The notes: generated by a model not told the origin, from the letters alone. A stretch of 64,000 bases of DNA from Levilactobacillus zymae DSM 19395 (GCF_001434115.1 NZ_AZDW01000051.1:62001-126000), one strand, 5' to 3'. Numbered from the stretch's first letter, positions 7,811-17,415 are shown. Program-made: numbers and translations.

Positions 7811-8875
7811 ATGGCAGAACGCATTGCGCGGTTACGCGCCCAGTTCACGGCTTTGAGTATCGACAGTTTCTTGGTTCAGGCCCCGAGTAATCAGCGGTAT
7901 CTGGTGGGGACCAGCGTGTTGCCCGGCGACGGGTACCTACTGGTCACGGCCAACCGGGTGGTGTTCATCACCGACGCGCGGTATCAAACCGAGCTGAGCA
8001 CCACGATTCCGGACGTGCCGTTGGTGATCACCCGCAATTACCTGCAGGCGGTCAACGACGTTTTGCAGGCCGATCACGCCACGGTCTTGGGGTTAGAAGA
8101 CACGCTAAGCTTACGGGAGTTCGCCTGGCTAGACGAACACCTCACGGCCGATCCGGTGCCCCTAGCCAACGTGGTGGACCACTTACGGCAGATCAAGGAA
8201 CCTGACGAACTGGCGGCCCTTAAAAAGGCCACGGCGTTAACCAGCCAGGGGGTTCAAGCCTTGTTTAAAGTCCTGCGTCCCGGGATGACGGAACGCGCGG
8301 CCGCACTGTGGTTGACCCGGTGGATGCAAGACCACGGCGCCAGCGGGGAGAGCTTCCCCACCATCGTGGCCAGTGGCGTCCGCTCGGCGTGGCCCCACGG
8401 TCAGGCCAGCGATAAGGTGTTAGCGGCTCACGAACTGGTCACCATCGACTGCGGCTTCTACGTGGACGGGTACACCTCTGATCTGACCCGCACGGTGGCC
8501 CTGGGCGATCCCGGCACCTTTCTTAAGCAGGCCTACCAAGCCGTTCAAACGGCCCAAGAGACCATTAAGGCGGCGGTCCGGCCCGGTGTGACGGGCGGGC
8601 AACTCGATCAGCTCGGCCGCGATTACCTGACCGCTCAGGGGTACGGCGACGCTTTTATCCACGGGACCGGCCACGGCATCGGGCTGGACATCCACGAAGG
8701 TCCGAACATCGGTCGCAACTGGCCGGACGTGTTGGCGGAAAACCAGGTCGTGACCGTGGAACCGGGCGTGTACTTCCCGAATCAAGGCGGGATCCGCATC
8801 GAGGACGATTTACTGGTGACCGCTGACGGCCACCGGGAACTGACCACGGTGCCCCGGAATTTAATTATCTTGTAA
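7811..8875 (+). CDS. M24-family Xaa-Pro aminopeptidase
   Basis: A 354-residue cytoplasmic metallopeptidase of the proline-specific M24B family (YqhT type), removing an N-terminal residue before proline from peptides. Residues 1-125 form the non-catalytic creatinase-like domain; the pita-bread domain follows. Metal ligands are visible in DCGFYVDGYTSDLTRT (two Asp), HGTGHGIGLDIHEGP (His), VEPGVYFP (Glu) and GGIRIEDD (Glu). The ATG at 7811 follows GAGGAGGG; the in-frame codon at 7781 lies inside the terminator and is rejected. It sits directly before efp, as in Bacillus. Confidence 0.93.
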   Translation: MAERIARLRAQFTALSIDSFLVQAPSNQRYLVGTSVLPGDGYLLVTANRVVFITDARYQTELSTTIPDVPLVITRNYLQAVNDVLQADHATVLGLEDTLSLREFAWLDEHLTADPVPLANVVDHLRQIKEPDELAALKKATALTSQGVQALFKVLRPGMTERAAALWLTRWMQDHGASGESFPTIVASGVRSAWPHGQASDKVLAAHELVTIDCGFYVDGYTSDLTRTVALGDPGTFLKQAYQAVQTAQETIKAAVRPGVTGGQLDQLGRDYLTAQGYGDAFIHGTGHGIGLDIHEGPNIGRNWPDVLAENQVVTVEPGVYFPNQGGIRIEDDLLVTADGHRELTTVPRNLIIL

Positions 8876-8889
8876 ACTAACCCCCTGTC

Positions 8890-8919
8890 TTGCTTTTTAG
8901 GGGGAAGAATTGATATTAT
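8890..8919 (+). promoter_or_regulatory. Putative efp promoter
   Basis: TTGCTT (8890-8895) and TATTAT (8914-8919) are 18 bases apart, 34 bases before the efp start. The -35 element sits in the loop of a small CCCCCT/AGGGGG hairpin. Confidence 0.6.
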
Positions 8920-8952
8920 AAAGAAGACATCTTTTAGGAGGCTGACAATATT

Positions 8953-9513
8953 ATGGCAATTTCTACTGCTAATTTTAAAAACGGTTTGACCATCGAAGTG
9001 GATCACGCAATCTGGCGGATCTTGGAATTCCAACACGTTAAACCAGGTAAGGGTGGCGCGTTCGTTCGGACGAAGCTGAAGAACTTACGGACCGGTGCCG
9101 TGCAAGAAAAGACCTTCCGGGCCGGCGCTAAGATGGAACAAGCGGACATCCAAACGCGCAGCATGCAATACCTGTACGAAGACGGCGACAGCCGGGTCTT
9201 CATGGACACGGACAACTACGAACAAATCTCCGTTCCCGACGAAAAGATCAAGGCCCAACTCCCATTCTTGCAAGAAAACATGAACGTGGACTTGGTTCAA
9301 TACAATTCCGAAGTCTTGGGGATCGACGTGCCCAATACGGTGGTCTTGGAAGTTGCTTCGACGGAACCAAGTATCAAGGGGAACACGGCTTCTGGTGGCT
9401 CCAAGCCAGCAACCATGACCACGGGCTTAGTCGTTCAAGTGCCGTTCTTCGTTAACCAAGGCGACAAGTTATCCATCAACACCCAAGACTCGACCTACAT
9501 TTCACGGGCCTAG
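8953..9513 (+). CDS. efp: Elongation factor P
   Basis: A 186-residue translation factor that rescues ribosomes stalled at polyproline. Three beta-barrel domains are expected from the length. The domain I loop that reaches the peptidyl transferase centre reads [10 protein letters not shown] with Lys33 at the tip, the residue modified in Firmicutes. The C-terminal signature is intact. The start follows AGGAGG. It heads the efp-yqhY-nusB unit. Confidence 0.97.
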   Translation: MAISTANFKNGLTIEVDHAIWRILEFQHVKPGKGGAFVRTKLKNLRTGAVQEKTFRAGAKMEQADIQTRSMQYLYEDGDSRVFMDTDNYEQISVPDEKIKAQLPFLQENMNVDLVQYNSEVLGIDVPNTVVLEVASTEPSIKGNTASGGSKPATMTTGLVVQVPFFVNQGDKLSINTQDSTYISRA

Positions 9514-9561
9514 GGGTTATCTGGCTGAACCAAAGTTTAACCTGTAAGGGAGGGTCAACGA

Positions 9562-10002
9562 ATGGCAGAAGATACGAATATCATTTTAGAATCAAAGGAA
9601 CCGGCCTTGGGGAAGATTGAAGTCGCGCCACAAGTGCTTGAAATCATTGTCGGCATTGCGGCTAGTCAGACCGAAGGCGTTGCGCGGATGCGGGGCTCTT
9701 TGGCCAATAGTGTCAACGAACTCTTTGGACGTAAGGAACACGGTAAGGGTGTGAAGTTGACGTTTGATGGTGATGAACTCGCCGTGGACGTCTACGTTTA
9801 CTTGAATTACGGTGTCGCCGTTCCCAAGGTTGCTTTAGCCATTCAAGATAGCGTGAAGCAACAATTGTTGTTCATGACGGACCTTGACTTGCGTGAAGTC
9901 AACGTTCACGTGGAAGGCGTCATTCCCGAAAAGACGGCGCAGCAGGTCGATCCTGATCACCTGTTCAACCAGCCAGATGAAGGAGACAGTGAGCAATCGT
10001 GA
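9562..10002 (+). CDS. yqhY: Asp23/Gls24 family protein YqhY
   Basis: A 146-residue Asp23-family protein with the typical KIEVAPQVLEIIVGIAASQTEGV start and VDVYVYLNYGVAVPKVALAIQ core. It has no signal peptide. In Bacillus subtilis YqhY neighbours the acetyl-CoA carboxylase genes and loss of it disturbs fatty acid synthesis. Here it lies between efp and nusB, and overlaps nusB by four bases, so both are translated in a coupled way. A second Asp23 paralogue (YloU) is at 32305. Confidence 0.9.
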   Translation: MAEDTNIILESKEPALGKIEVAPQVLEIIVGIAASQTEGVARMRGSLANSVNELFGRKEHGKGVKLTFDGDELAVDVYVYLNYGVAVPKVALAIQDSVKQQLLFMTDLDLREVNVHVEGVIPEKTAQQVDPDHLFNQPDEGDSEQS

Positions 10003-10445
10003 CACTTACACGACATCAAATTCGGGAGCGGGCGTTTCAGATGCTATTCGCCCTCAATGCCAATGGCGACGCCGATCAAGAGGCGTTGTACCAGCGAGTA
10101 TTAACGGACGACCCCGACCAGATTGTGCCGGTACCCGACTACCTGCAAACGTTAGTGACCGGGGTCTTAGACCACCAACGGGAACTGGACGCGCAGATTG
10201 ACCAGTACCTGAGCGCAGGTTGGCAACTGCAACGGATTGCGAAGACCGATTTGGTCATTTTACGCATGGCCTTTTTCGAAATCGACCACGTCGAAGCTGT
10301 GCCGAACCGGGTAGCCGTCAACGAAGCCTTGGAATTAGCCAAGAACTTCAGTGACGACCGGTCCCGCCGCTTCATCAACGGGGTCTTGGCCCATACGTTG
10401 GACGATGACGAGGCAACCGGCTCGTCGGACGACGCACCAGCCTAA
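9999..10445 (+). CDS. nusB: Transcription antitermination factor NusB
   Basis: A 148-residue all-helical RNA-binding protein that joins NusE/S10 at boxA in rRNA antitermination. It starts with GTG overlapping yqhY, and the N-terminus MTLTRHQIRERAFQMLFAL is typical. IAKTDLVILRMAFFEI and NEALELAKNFSDDRSRRFINGVL mark the conserved helices. An acidic tail closes the protein. A terminator follows. Confidence 0.95.
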   Translation: MTLTRHQIRERAFQMLFALNANGDADQEALYQRVLTDDPDQIVPVPDYLQTLVTGVLDHQRELDAQIDQYLSAGWQLQRIAKTDLVILRMAFFEIDHVEAVPNRVAVNEALELAKNFSDDRSRRFINGVLAHTLDDDEATGSSDDAPA

Positions 10446-10461
10446 CCTTAGGATTTAACCG

Positions 10462-10493
10462 AACGACCACCGCCAAACGCGGTGGTCGTTTTT
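10462..10493 (+). terminator. nusB terminator
   Basis: AACGACCACCGC and GCGGTGGTCGTT form a 12-bp perfect stem with a five-base loop and a T-run. Confidence 0.93.
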
Positions 10494-10567
10494 GCATTCG
10501 CTTTATTTTGCGCCGCGGCGGGGGACCCATGGTTTTCCGGGAAGAACGCTAGGGCATTTCCGGGCAA

Positions 10568-10762
10568 ATATGCTAAAATTGAGCTATGACTTTGGCGAAT
10601 GCCCCAGGAGTTGTTCCTGATAGCCGCTACCTATGACAAGTAGTTGGCAGATTCAATTAAGTCGTCCCGTGAATCGGGGGTACACTGGACCTAATCGCAT
10701 CTGGCGGATAACGGCAGGCCCGTTACCGCGTCAATTTTAACCATAATGGGGGAGTTCGCAAC
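10568..10762 (+). promoter_or_regulatory. Long folded 5' leader of folD, class unknown
   Basis: The 317-base gap between nusB and folD holds the nusB terminator and then an extended -10 TGCTAAAAT at 10571-10579, giving a leader of about 175 nt. Helices are visible: GCCGCTAC with GTAGTTGGC, TCCCG with CGGGG, and TAACGG with CCGTTA near the gene. There is no clear terminator T-run. I could not match it to the ZTP, tetrahydrofolate, purine or T-box consensus. Confidence 0.35.
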
Positions 10763-11629
10763 ATGACAACGATTATCGATGGAAAGCAACTTGCACGCAC
10801 ACTCAACGCCCAAACGCGTGACCGGGTCGCCCGGTTGGCGCAAACGGGCGTGGTCCCGGGATTGGCCGTGATCATCGTGGGATCGGACCCCGCGAGTTCC
10901 ATTTACGTGCGCAATAAGCACCGCAAGGCGGGCCAACTGGGGATTCGCTCGGTGGTCCGGGAACTCCCCGAAACCATCACCCAAACGGAACTCCTCGCCG
11001 TGGTGGCGGCCTACAACGCCGACCCCACGGTACACGGAATCTTAGTGCAGTCGCCACTACCGGCCCACCTGAACGAACGGGCCATCTTTAACGCCATCGA
11101 TCCAGCTAAGGATGTCGACGGCTTTCACCCGTTGAACACCGGTCGGCTCTTCGGCAATCTGCCGGGGCACTACCCGGTCTCCTGCACGCCGCAGGGCATC
11201 ATGACCATGCTCAAGAGTCTCCACCAGCCCCTATCCGGCAAACGCGCCGTGGTCGTGGGCCGGAGTAACATCGTGGGGCGGCCGATGAGCGCGTTACTGT
11301 TAAACGCGGACATGAGTGTGACGGTGACCCACCGGCACGACCCACAAATCAGTGAGCTGACCACCATGGCCGACGTGCTGGTGGTGGCGACCGGGGTGGC
11401 CCACCTGATCAAGGCTAAGGACGTCAAGCCGGGCGCCATCGTGATCGACGTGGGCATGGACCGCGGCGCCGACGGCAAGTTGACCGGCGACGTCGACTTT
11501 GAAGCCGTCAAGGACGTGGCCAGCGCCATCTCGCCGGTTCCCGGTGGGGTGGGTCCCATGACCATCGCAACGTTGATGCAACAAACGGTTGATTTATGTG
11601 AGTGGAGTGAGCAACGTGGCAACAACTGA
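10763..11629 (+). CDS. folD: Methylenetetrahydrofolate dehydrogenase/cyclohydrolase FolD
   Basis: A 288-residue bifunctional enzyme that converts 5,10-methylene-THF through methenyl-THF to 10-formyl-THF. The catalytic Tyr and Lys lie in YVRNK (family YVxxK), the substrate motif is GILVQSPLP, and the NADP site is VVVGRSNIVGRP. PVPGGVGPMTIATLMQ is the C-terminal signature. It is preceded by a long leader and overlaps xseA by 14 bases. The folD-xseAB arrangement is normal in Bacilli. Confidence 0.97.
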   Translation: MTTIIDGKQLARTLNAQTRDRVARLAQTGVVPGLAVIIVGSDPASSIYVRNKHRKAGQLGIRSVVRELPETITQTELLAVVAAYNADPTVHGILVQSPLPAHLNERAIFNAIDPAKDVDGFHPLNTGRLFGNLPGHYPVSCTPQGIMTMLKSLHQPLSGKRAVVVGRSNIVGRPMSALLLNADMSVTVTHRHDPQISELTTMADVLVVATGVAHLIKAKDVKPGAIVIDVGMDRGADGKLTGDVDFEAVKDVASAISPVPGGVGPMTIATLMQQTVDLCEWSEQRGNN

Positions 11630-12968
11630 TTACTTAACGGTCACAGCGTTGACCCAGTATTTGAAACGTAAATTTGATATGGACCCGTACCTGGGCAAGG
11701 TCTATTTGACCGGTGAAATCTCGAACTTCCGGTTACGGCCGCACGCCCACCAGTACTTTAGTCTCAAGGACGACCACGCCAAGATTAGTGCCATCATGTT
11801 TCGCTCGGCGTTTGAAAAATTAAAATTCACCCCGGAGACCGGGATGAAGGTCCTGGTGGTCGGCCGCATTTCGTTGTACGAACCCAGTGGCAGCTACCAG
11901 ATCTACGTGGAACGCATGGAACCCGATGGGGTCGGCCAACTCTATCAGGCCTACGAACAACTGAAAAAACAATTGTCCCAAGAGGGGCTGTTTACGGCGC
12001 CCAAGCGGCCGTTGCCCCGGTTTCCCAAACGCATCGCGGTGGTGACCAGTCCCAGTGGGGCCGTGATCAGAGACATCATCACCACGACGCGGCGGCGCTA
12101 TCCGATCGCCCAAATCGTGTTGTACCCGGCGCTGGTTCAGGGCAACGAGGCAGCGGCCGACATCGTCCGACAGATTCAACGGGCGAACGCCAACGGCACG
12201 TTTGACACCCTGATCATCGGTCGGGGTGGGGGGTCCATCGAAGACCTCTGGCCGTTTAACGAGGAGGCGGTGGCCCGCGCGATTGCGGCCAGCCAACTGC
12301 CCGTGATCTCGTCGGTCGGCCACGAAACGGACACCACGATCGCCGATCTGGTGGCCGACGTGCGGGCCGCGACGCCCACTGCGGCGGCTGAACTGGCGGT
12401 GCCGGTCCTCAGCGACGAACTGGTCAAGCTCCAGCAGCAACGCACCCGCCTGGTCAACGCGATGGCTAACCGCATCAAATTCCAGCAGGAGCGGCTCAAT
12501 CAGCTACTCAGCGCCTACGTGTTCCGGCAACCCCAGCGCTTGTACGAAACCTACGTGCAGCGCTTGGACCGGGCCCAACAGGGACTGACCCAGCAGATGC
12601 ACACGCAATTGCAGACCTGGCAGCAGCGCACCCAGCTGGCCCAACAGCGGTTGACCAGCCAGTCGCCGTTACCGCGGATCCACCAGGCCCAACAAACGGT
12701 CCAGCAGACCCAAGCGCGCTTACAGACCGAGATGCGCCGGTATCTGACGGCCCAGGAGACCCACGTGGCCCAGCTAGCCAGCGGCCTAGATTATTTGAGT
12801 CCCTTAAAGATCATGAGTCGCGGGTACAGCTACGTGACCCAAGACGACCAGATCATTCGCCAGACGGCGGCGTTGAAGCCGGGCCCCGCAACGATTCATT
12901 TGAGCGACGGGACGGCCAGTGCGGAGATTAAGACCATTACACCAGCAACGGAGGAAAATCATGACTGA
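11616..12968 (+). CDS. xseA: Exodeoxyribonuclease VII large subunit
   Basis: A 450-residue subunit of the single-strand exonuclease VII. An N-terminal OB fold ([22 protein letters not shown]) precedes the catalytic core with [27 protein letters not shown] and [18 protein letters not shown] long Gln-rich coiled coil (about residues 265-400) follows, which binds XseB. The GTG at 11616 is preferred because the longer reading frame from 11589 extends far into folD and lacks a better ribosome site. It overlaps xseB by eight bases. Confidence 0.96.
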   Translation: MATTDYLTVTALTQYLKRKFDMDPYLGKVYLTGEISNFRLRPHAHQYFSLKDDHAKISAIMFRSAFEKLKFTPETGMKVLVVGRISLYEPSGSYQIYVERMEPDGVGQLYQAYEQLKKQLSQEGLFTAPKRPLPRFPKRIAVVTSPSGAVIRDIITTTRRRYPIAQIVLYPALVQGNEAAADIVRQIQRANANGTFDTLIIGRGGGSIEDLWPFNEEAVARAIAASQLPVISSVGHETDTTIADLVADVRAATPTAAAELAVPVLSDELVKLQQQRTRLVNAMANRIKFQQERLNQLLSAYVFRQPQRLYETYVQRLDRAQQGLTQQMHTQLQTWQQRTQLAQQRLTSQSPLPRIHQAQQTVQQTQARLQTEMRRYLTAQETHVAQLASGLDYLSPLKIMSRGYSYVTQDDQIIRQTAALKPGPATIHLSDGTASAEIKTITPATEENHD

Positions 12969-13206
12969 ACAACAACCAACCTTTGAAGAAAACTTGAGTA
13001 CCTTAGAAAACATCGTGGCCCAATTGGAAAAGGGCGACGTCCCGTTGGAACAAGCCTTAGCCCAATTTCAAAAGGGCGTGGCGTTAAGCAAGGACCTCCA
13101 GACCACGCTGCAGGACGCCGAGAAAACGTTGACCACCATGATGACGGACGACGACCAAGAAGTGCCGTTTGAAACGCCACAAGGGGGCGCTTCGGATGCC
13201 AAGTAA
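12961..13206 (+). CDS. xseB: Exodeoxyribonuclease VII small subunit
   Basis: An 81-residue helical protein that binds the coiled coil of Xse[21 protein letters not shown] and [16 protein letters not shown] are the family signature. The ATG at 12961 has GGAGG upstream; the longer frame is a shadow of xseA. It overlaps ispA by 11 bases. Confidence 0.95.
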   Translation: MTEQQPTFEENLSTLENIVAQLEKGDVPLEQALAQFQKGVALSKDLQTTLQDAEKTLTTMMTDDDQEVPFETPQGGASDAK

Positions 13207-14107
13207 GGCCCGTCAACGCCTCAGTGACTTTGAACAACTCTGGGTGCCGCGGTTGAACGCGCCGCTGGCGGCCGCCGTCAGAGAAGACACCACGGACGCC
13301 CGGTTAGCCGACGCGATGACCTACTCGTTATTGGCGGGAGGCAAACGCTTGCGGCCGTTACTCACGGTGGCGACGTTGACCACCGTGGGCGGTACCTTTG
13401 ATGAGGAGCGCGATTGGCGGCCCGTGATGGCCTTAGAGCTGTTGCACACCTATTCGCTGATTCACGACGACCTGCCCGCGATGGATAACGATCCGTTGCG
13501 GCGGGGCGAACCCACCAACCACATGAAGTTCGGGGCGGGGATGGCCACGTTGGCCGGTGACGGCCTGTTGACGCTAGCCTTTCAGTGGCTAACGGCCACG
13601 GCGCTCCCGGCTAACGTGCAGGCGGCGCTGGTGAGTGGCCTGGCCCACGCGGCCGGGCCCAACGGGATGGTGGCCGGCCAAGCGCGCGACATCCAGTCCG
13701 AACACGTCGATCTGCCGATGGCCCAGTTGCGGACCCTGCATAAAGAAAAGACCGGGGCGCTGCTGCACTACGCGGTCCAGGCCGGGTTGATCTTGGGCCG
13801 GGTCTCGCAGGCACAGTGGGCACCGTACTTACGGTTCGCCGACGCCTTCGGGCTAGCCTTTCAGATCTACGACGATATCTTAGACGTGGTCGCCACGCCC
13901 GCCGAACTGGGCAAGGCCACGCAAAAGGACGCCGGCGAGGCCAAGAACACCTACCCGGGGAAACTCGGCTTGGTGGGGGCTAACCAGGCGTTGATCGATA
14001 CGATTGCGACGGGTCAGGCCGCCTTAGCGGACTTACCGGCCGATCAGGACGCCACGCTGTTGGCCGCATTCTTTAGTTACTTCAAGACGGATCGGGTGCA
14101 GAAATGA
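13196..14107 (+). CDS. ispA: Farnesyl/geranylgeranyl diphosphate synthase
   Basis: A 303-residue trans-prenyltransferase that condenses IPP with allylic diphosphates, giving the C15 precursor of undecaprenyl phosphate. The first Asp-rich motif is DDLPAMDND, the second DDILD, and GGKRLRP is the IPP-binding motif. The start ATG at 13196 follows AAGGGGG inside xseB. It overlaps tlyA by four bases (ATGA), so the run is one operon. Confidence 0.95.
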   Translation: MPSKARQRLSDFEQLWVPRLNAPLAAAVREDTTDARLADAMTYSLLAGGKRLRPLLTVATLTTVGGTFDEERDWRPVMALELLHTYSLIHDDLPAMDNDPLRRGEPTNHMKFGAGMATLAGDGLLTLAFQWLTATALPANVQAALVSGLAHAAGPNGMVAGQARDIQSEHVDLPMAQLRTLHKEKTGALLHYAVQAGLILGRVSQAQWAPYLRFADAFGLAFQIYDDILDVVATPAELGKATQKDAGEAKNTYPGKLGLVGANQALIDTIATGQAALADLPADQDATLLAAFFSYFKTDRVQK

Positions 14108-14919
14108 AAAAGAAACGAGTTGCGGATTTATTAGTGGAACAGGGCCTCTACGAGAACCTCGATGACGCCAAACGGGCCGTGATGGCCGGTGAGATTTTGG
14201 GCAATAACGAAGAACGGTTGGACAAGCCGGGGTCGCTGGTGCCCATCGACACGGAACTGCACCGCAAGGGTCACCCGTTGCCCTACGTGTCGCGGGGCGG
14301 GTTCAAGTTGGCCAAGGCCCTCGAGGTCTTTGGCATCGACGTGACCGATCGGGTGGTCTTAGACATCGGATCGTCGACCGGCGGCTTTACCGACGTGATG
14401 CTCCAAAACGGCGCGAAGTTGAGTTACGCGCTGGACGTTGGCAGTAACCAGTTGGTCTGGAAACTCCGGCAGGACCCCCGGGTCATCGTGATGGAGCATA
14501 CCAATTTTCGGTATAGTAAGTTGAGCGACTTTACTCACGGTCAACCGGCGTTTGCCTCGATCGACGTGTCGTTTATCTCGCTGAAAATGATCTTGCCACC
14601 ACTGAAGGCCATTTTAAAGGTCGGTGGTGACGTGGCTGCGTTGATCAAGCCCCAGTTCGAGGCGGATCGCGACCAGGTCGGCGCCCACGGCATCGTCCGC
14701 GACCGCGCCGTACACGTGGCCGTGGTGCAAAGCATCATCGACTTTGCTCTGCAGACCGGTTACAGCGTTTTAGGCTTAGACTTTTCGCCCATCAAGGGGG
14801 GCGAAGGCAACATCGAATTTTTGATCCACTTACGCTCGGTTGATAAAAATGCAGTTTGTGCGCATAACGTTTCGGTGGAACAGACCGTAACGGCAGCCTA
14901 TGAGCGCCTGAAACAATAG
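14104..14919 (+). CDS. TlyA-family rRNA 2'-O-methyltransferase
   Basis: A 271-residue protein with an N-terminal S4 RNA-binding domain (residues 1-60, KKRVADLLVEQGLYENLDDA) and an FtsJ-like SAM-dependent methyltransferase domain (VLDIGSSTGGFTDVMLQNGA is the SAM motif). The family methylates rRNA; in Firmicutes (YqxC/YtqxC) the exact target is less certain. The lysine of the catalytic tetrad lies in ALIKPQFEA. It comes between ispA and argR as in Bacillus. Confidence 0.92.
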   Translation: MKKKRVADLLVEQGLYENLDDAKRAVMAGEILGNNEERLDKPGSLVPIDTELHRKGHPLPYVSRGGFKLAKALEVFGIDVTDRVVLDIGSSTGGFTDVMLQNGAKLSYALDVGSNQLVWKLRQDPRVIVMEHTNFRYSKLSDFTHGQPAFASIDVSFISLKMILPPLKAILKVGGDVAALIKPQFEADRDQVGAHGIVRDRAVHVAVVQSIIDFALQTGYSVLGLDFSPIKGGEGNIEFLIHLRSVDKNAVCAHNVSVEQTVTAAYERLKQ

Positions 14920-14968
14920 ACTATGAGAAAATTATGAGAATATGCTTTCCAATTCCTTAGTGCTGGTA

Positions 14969-14997
14969 TATGATAGGTTTATGCATTTTTTAGCAGC
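14969..14997 (+). promoter_or_regulatory. argR -10 element and ARG-box-like site
   Basis: TATGAT (14969-14974) is a likely -10 element; the -35 is poor. Just downstream TATGCATTTTTTAGCAG (from 14980) resembles the ArgR operator TNTGNATWWWWATNCANA with a few mismatches in its right half. This would allow autoregulation. Confidence 0.45.
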
Positions 14998-15012
14998 TAA
15001 GGGGGGCTAGGT

Positions 15013-15468
15013 ATGAAGAAGCAAGAACGACAACAGTTGTTGAAGCGATTGTTGACGACCCGCGAGATCGAACGGCAGGAGGACTTTGTTAGCCTGTTGG
15101 CCGCGGAGGGCATTCACGTCACGCAGGCCACCATTTCCCGGGACATCAAGGAGATGCAACTGGTCAAGCTACCGGCCGAATCCGGGGGCTACCGTTATAG
15201 TTTACCGGTGCAAAAGAAGATCGATACGCAGAAAAAATTGCAACGGACTTTGCGCAACGCCTACGTCTCCTTTGCCGTGCAGGACCAGTTTACAATTTTA
15301 AAGGTCTTGCCCGGTAACGGCCCGGTGATTGCGTCACTGTTGGACCAGATGCGCTACGACTTTATTTTTGGCACGGTGGGCGATGACGGCTCGGTCTTAA
15401 CGATTTGTGTTTCCCATCAGGGTGCCTTACAATTGGAAAAGACGATTGACCGCATGCTTGCGGATTAA
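15013..15468 (+). CDS. argR: Arginine repressor ArgR/AhrC
   Basis: A 151-residue arginine-responsive regulator. The N-terminal winged helix contains GIHVTQATISRDIKEMQLVK, and the C-terminal oligomerisation/arginine domain contains GTVGDDGSVLTICVS with the acidic pair for the ligand guanidino group. In Bacilli argR often sits between tlyA and recN, exactly as here; its targets are the arginine biosynthesis and deiminase genes, none of which is in the window. Confidence 0.95.
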   Translation: MKKQERQQLLKRLLTTREIERQEDFVSLLAAEGIHVTQATISRDIKEMQLVKLPAESGGYRYSLPVQKKIDTQKKLQRTLRNAYVSFAVQDQFTILKVLPGNGPVIASLLDQMRYDFIFGTVGDDGSVLTICVSHQGALQLEKTIDRMLAD

Positions 15469-15472
15469 TCAG

Positions 15473-15526
15473 AAACGACCACGACTCACGACCAGCTTCC
15501 GCTGACGACGTAGCGGTGGTCGTTTA
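15473..15526 (+). terminator. argR terminator-like hairpin
   Basis: AAACGACCAC pairs with GTGGTCGTTT around a long loop that itself can fold. The T-run is short, so read-through to recN 20 bases later is likely. Confidence 0.65.
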
Positions 15527-15545
15527 GTTTATAGGGGGCCAAAAC

Positions 15546-17255
15546 GTGTTACAAGAGCTGTCCATTAAAAATTTTGCGATTATCGATCACCTCGACGTGA
15601 CCTTTAAAAACGGGATGACCGTGTTGACCGGGGAAACCGGGGCCGGGAAATCCATCATCATCGATGCCGTGGGACTCCTCGCGGGGGGCCGCGGGTCGGC
15701 GAGCTTCGTGCGGACCGGGACCAGTAAGGCCGTCATCCAGGGAAGTTTCGTCTTTCCGGAAAACGGGGTGACCTACCACGTCTTAGACGACCTGGGGATC
15801 GACCACGACGACGGCAGCGTGATCCTCCAACGCGAGATTCACGCCAACGGCCGCAACGTCTGTCGGGTCAACGGCATGTTGGTCAATACCAGTACGCTCA
15901 AGCGCATCGGGGAGACCGCCGTGGACATCCACGGGCAAAACGAACACCAAGAACTGATGCAACCGGATAAGCACCTGGGGATGCTCGACGAATTTGCCGG
16001 CACTCAGGTCGCCACGTTACGCCAGCAGTATCAGGAGTTGTATCGGGCCTATAAAAAATTGAAGGCTACGCTGGAAAATCGGCGGGCCAACGAGAAGGAG
16101 TGGGCTCAACACCTCGATATGTTGAAGTTTCAGGTCAACGAGATTGAAGCGGCCCAACTCCAACCCGGCGAGGAAACGTCGCTGGTGGCGGAACGCGACC
16201 GGTTGGATAATTTCCAGAAGATCAACGATGCGTTGCAGCGCACCCAGGTCATTTTGACCGGGGAAGACACGGTCCCGGGGGTCAACGACCAGTTGAGTAG
16301 TGCCCTGCAGGCCATGCAGGAGATCGCCGACTTGTCGCCGGAGTTCAAACAGATTACGACCAGCCTAGAAAACGCCTACTACACGTTAAGCGACGCGGTG
16401 GGCGACGTGTCGTCGCAACTGGACTCGCTGGAGTGGGACGAGGGCCGGCTGGATGAGATTGAGCGGCGCTTAGAGGTCATCAACCAGTTGAAGTATAAGT
16501 ACGGCGACTCGGAAGCTCAGGTCTTGAAGTACTACGACCAAATTGCGGCGGAATTAAAGCAGATGGAAGCCACCGACGAAACGGCCGACGACTTAGAGGA
16601 CCGAGTGAGCGACCAGGAGACCCAGTTGCAGGCTATTGGGGAACAGCTGAGCACGGCGCGCCAGGCCGCGGCGAAGCACCTGGTCACGGCGATCCATCAC
16701 GAATTGGCCGACCTGTACATGGCCAAGACCGTCTTTGCGGTCCACTTCGACCGGCCCACGGGGCACCCGTTGTTGAGTACCGGTCTGGACCAGGTGGAAT
16801 TTTACCTGCGGACCAATCCCGGCGAAGCCATGCGGCCCCTCGCCAAGATTGCTTCCGGTGGGGAACTATCCCGGATCATGCTGGCGCTCAAGACGATTTT
16901 CTCGGAATCCCAAGGCGTCACGTCCATTATCTTCGACGAAGTGGATACCGGGGTCAGTGGCCGGGTGGCCCAGGCGATTGCCGAAAAGATTAGTGGCATC
17001 GCGCAAAACTCCCAGGTCTTGTGCATCACCCATCTGCCGCAGGTCGCGGCGATGGCCGACCACCACTTCTTTATCGCTAAGCAAATCGTGGGCGACCGCA
17101 CGGAAACTAAGTTGACGCGGTTGAACGCGGCTAAACGCATCGATGAACTGGCCCGGATGTCGGCCGGCACCCAGGTCACCAAGTTGGCCGTCGAACACGC
17201 GCACGAATTGTTGACGCTGGCCGACGAAGCCAAGGCCAAACGTTCCGCTAATTAG
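15546..17255 (+). CDS. recN: DNA repair protein RecN
   Basis: A 569-residue SMC-like ATPase for double-strand break repair. Walker A GETGAGKSIIIDAV is at about residues 31-44, two coiled-coil arms flank the middle (about 160-340), and the C-terminal half has the signature ASGGELSRIMLALK and Walker B IIFDEVDTGVSG. The start GTG follows AGGGGGCC. The length is as usual. No LexA box was seen upstream. Confidence 0.96.
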   Translation: MLQELSIKNFAIIDHLDVTFKNGMTVLTGETGAGKSIIIDAVGLLAGGRGSASFVRTGTSKAVIQGSFVFPENGVTYHVLDDLGIDHDDGSVILQREIHANGRNVCRVNGMLVNTSTLKRIGETAVDIHGQNEHQELMQPDKHLGMLDEFAGTQVATLRQQYQELYRAYKKLKATLENRRANEKEWAQHLDMLKFQVNEIEAAQLQPGEETSLVAERDRLDNFQKINDALQRTQVILTGEDTVPGVNDQLSSALQAMQEIADLSPEFKQITTSLENAYYTLSDAVGDVSSQLDSLEWDEGRLDEIERRLEVINQLKYKYGDSEAQVLKYYDQIAAELKQMEATDETADDLEDRVSDQETQLQAIGEQLSTARQAAAKHLVTAIHHELADLYMAKTVFAVHFDRPTGHPLLSTGLDQVEFYLRTNPGEAMRPLAKIASGGELSRIMLALKTIFSESQGVTSIIFDEVDTGVSGRVAQAIAEKISGIAQNSQVLCITHLPQVAAMADHHFFIAKQIVGDRTETKLTRLNAAKRIDELARMSAGTQVTKLAVEHAHELLTLADEAKAKRSAN

Positions 17256-17268
17256 ACACGGTAAACGA

Positions 17269-17305
17269 TACCGTCCGCTAACAATCGTTAGTGGGCGGTA
17301 CTTTT
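17269..17305 (+). terminator. recN terminator
   Basis: CCGTCCGCTAAC and GTTAGTGGGCGG form a hairpin with a four-base loop, followed by CTTTTC, a weak T-run. Confidence 0.7.
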
Positions 17306-17336
17306 CGTTAACAAATTATTTTTCATTGTTAACGAA
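17304..17336. repeat. Perfect 11-bp inverted repeat, possible operator
   Basis: TTCGTTAACAA (17304-17314) and TTGTTAACGAA (17326-17336) are perfect inverted copies with an 11-base spacer. They lie immediately upstream of the promoter of the surface protein gene, so a dimeric regulator is plausible. The regulator is unknown. Confidence 0.6.
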
Positions 17337-17343
17337 TTTACTC

Positions 17344-17372
17344 TTAAACGATTACTACCATTGAGCTATAAT
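17344..17372 (+). promoter_or_regulatory. Promoter of the surface adhesin gene
   Basis: A consensus TATAAT (17367-17372) lies 17 bases after a weak TTAAAC (17344-17349). A weak -35 beside an inverted repeat fits activator or repressor control. Confidence 0.6.
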
Positions 17373-17415
17373 GAAAGCATAAGATGTAACAAATCGTTGA
17401 AGAGGGGTAACGCGT

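Noticed and set aside
10568-10762. T-box or ZTP riboswitch before folD
   Set aside because: CCCGTTACCGCG only partly resembles the T-box sequence and the ZTP motif CCGCCTGGGC is absent.
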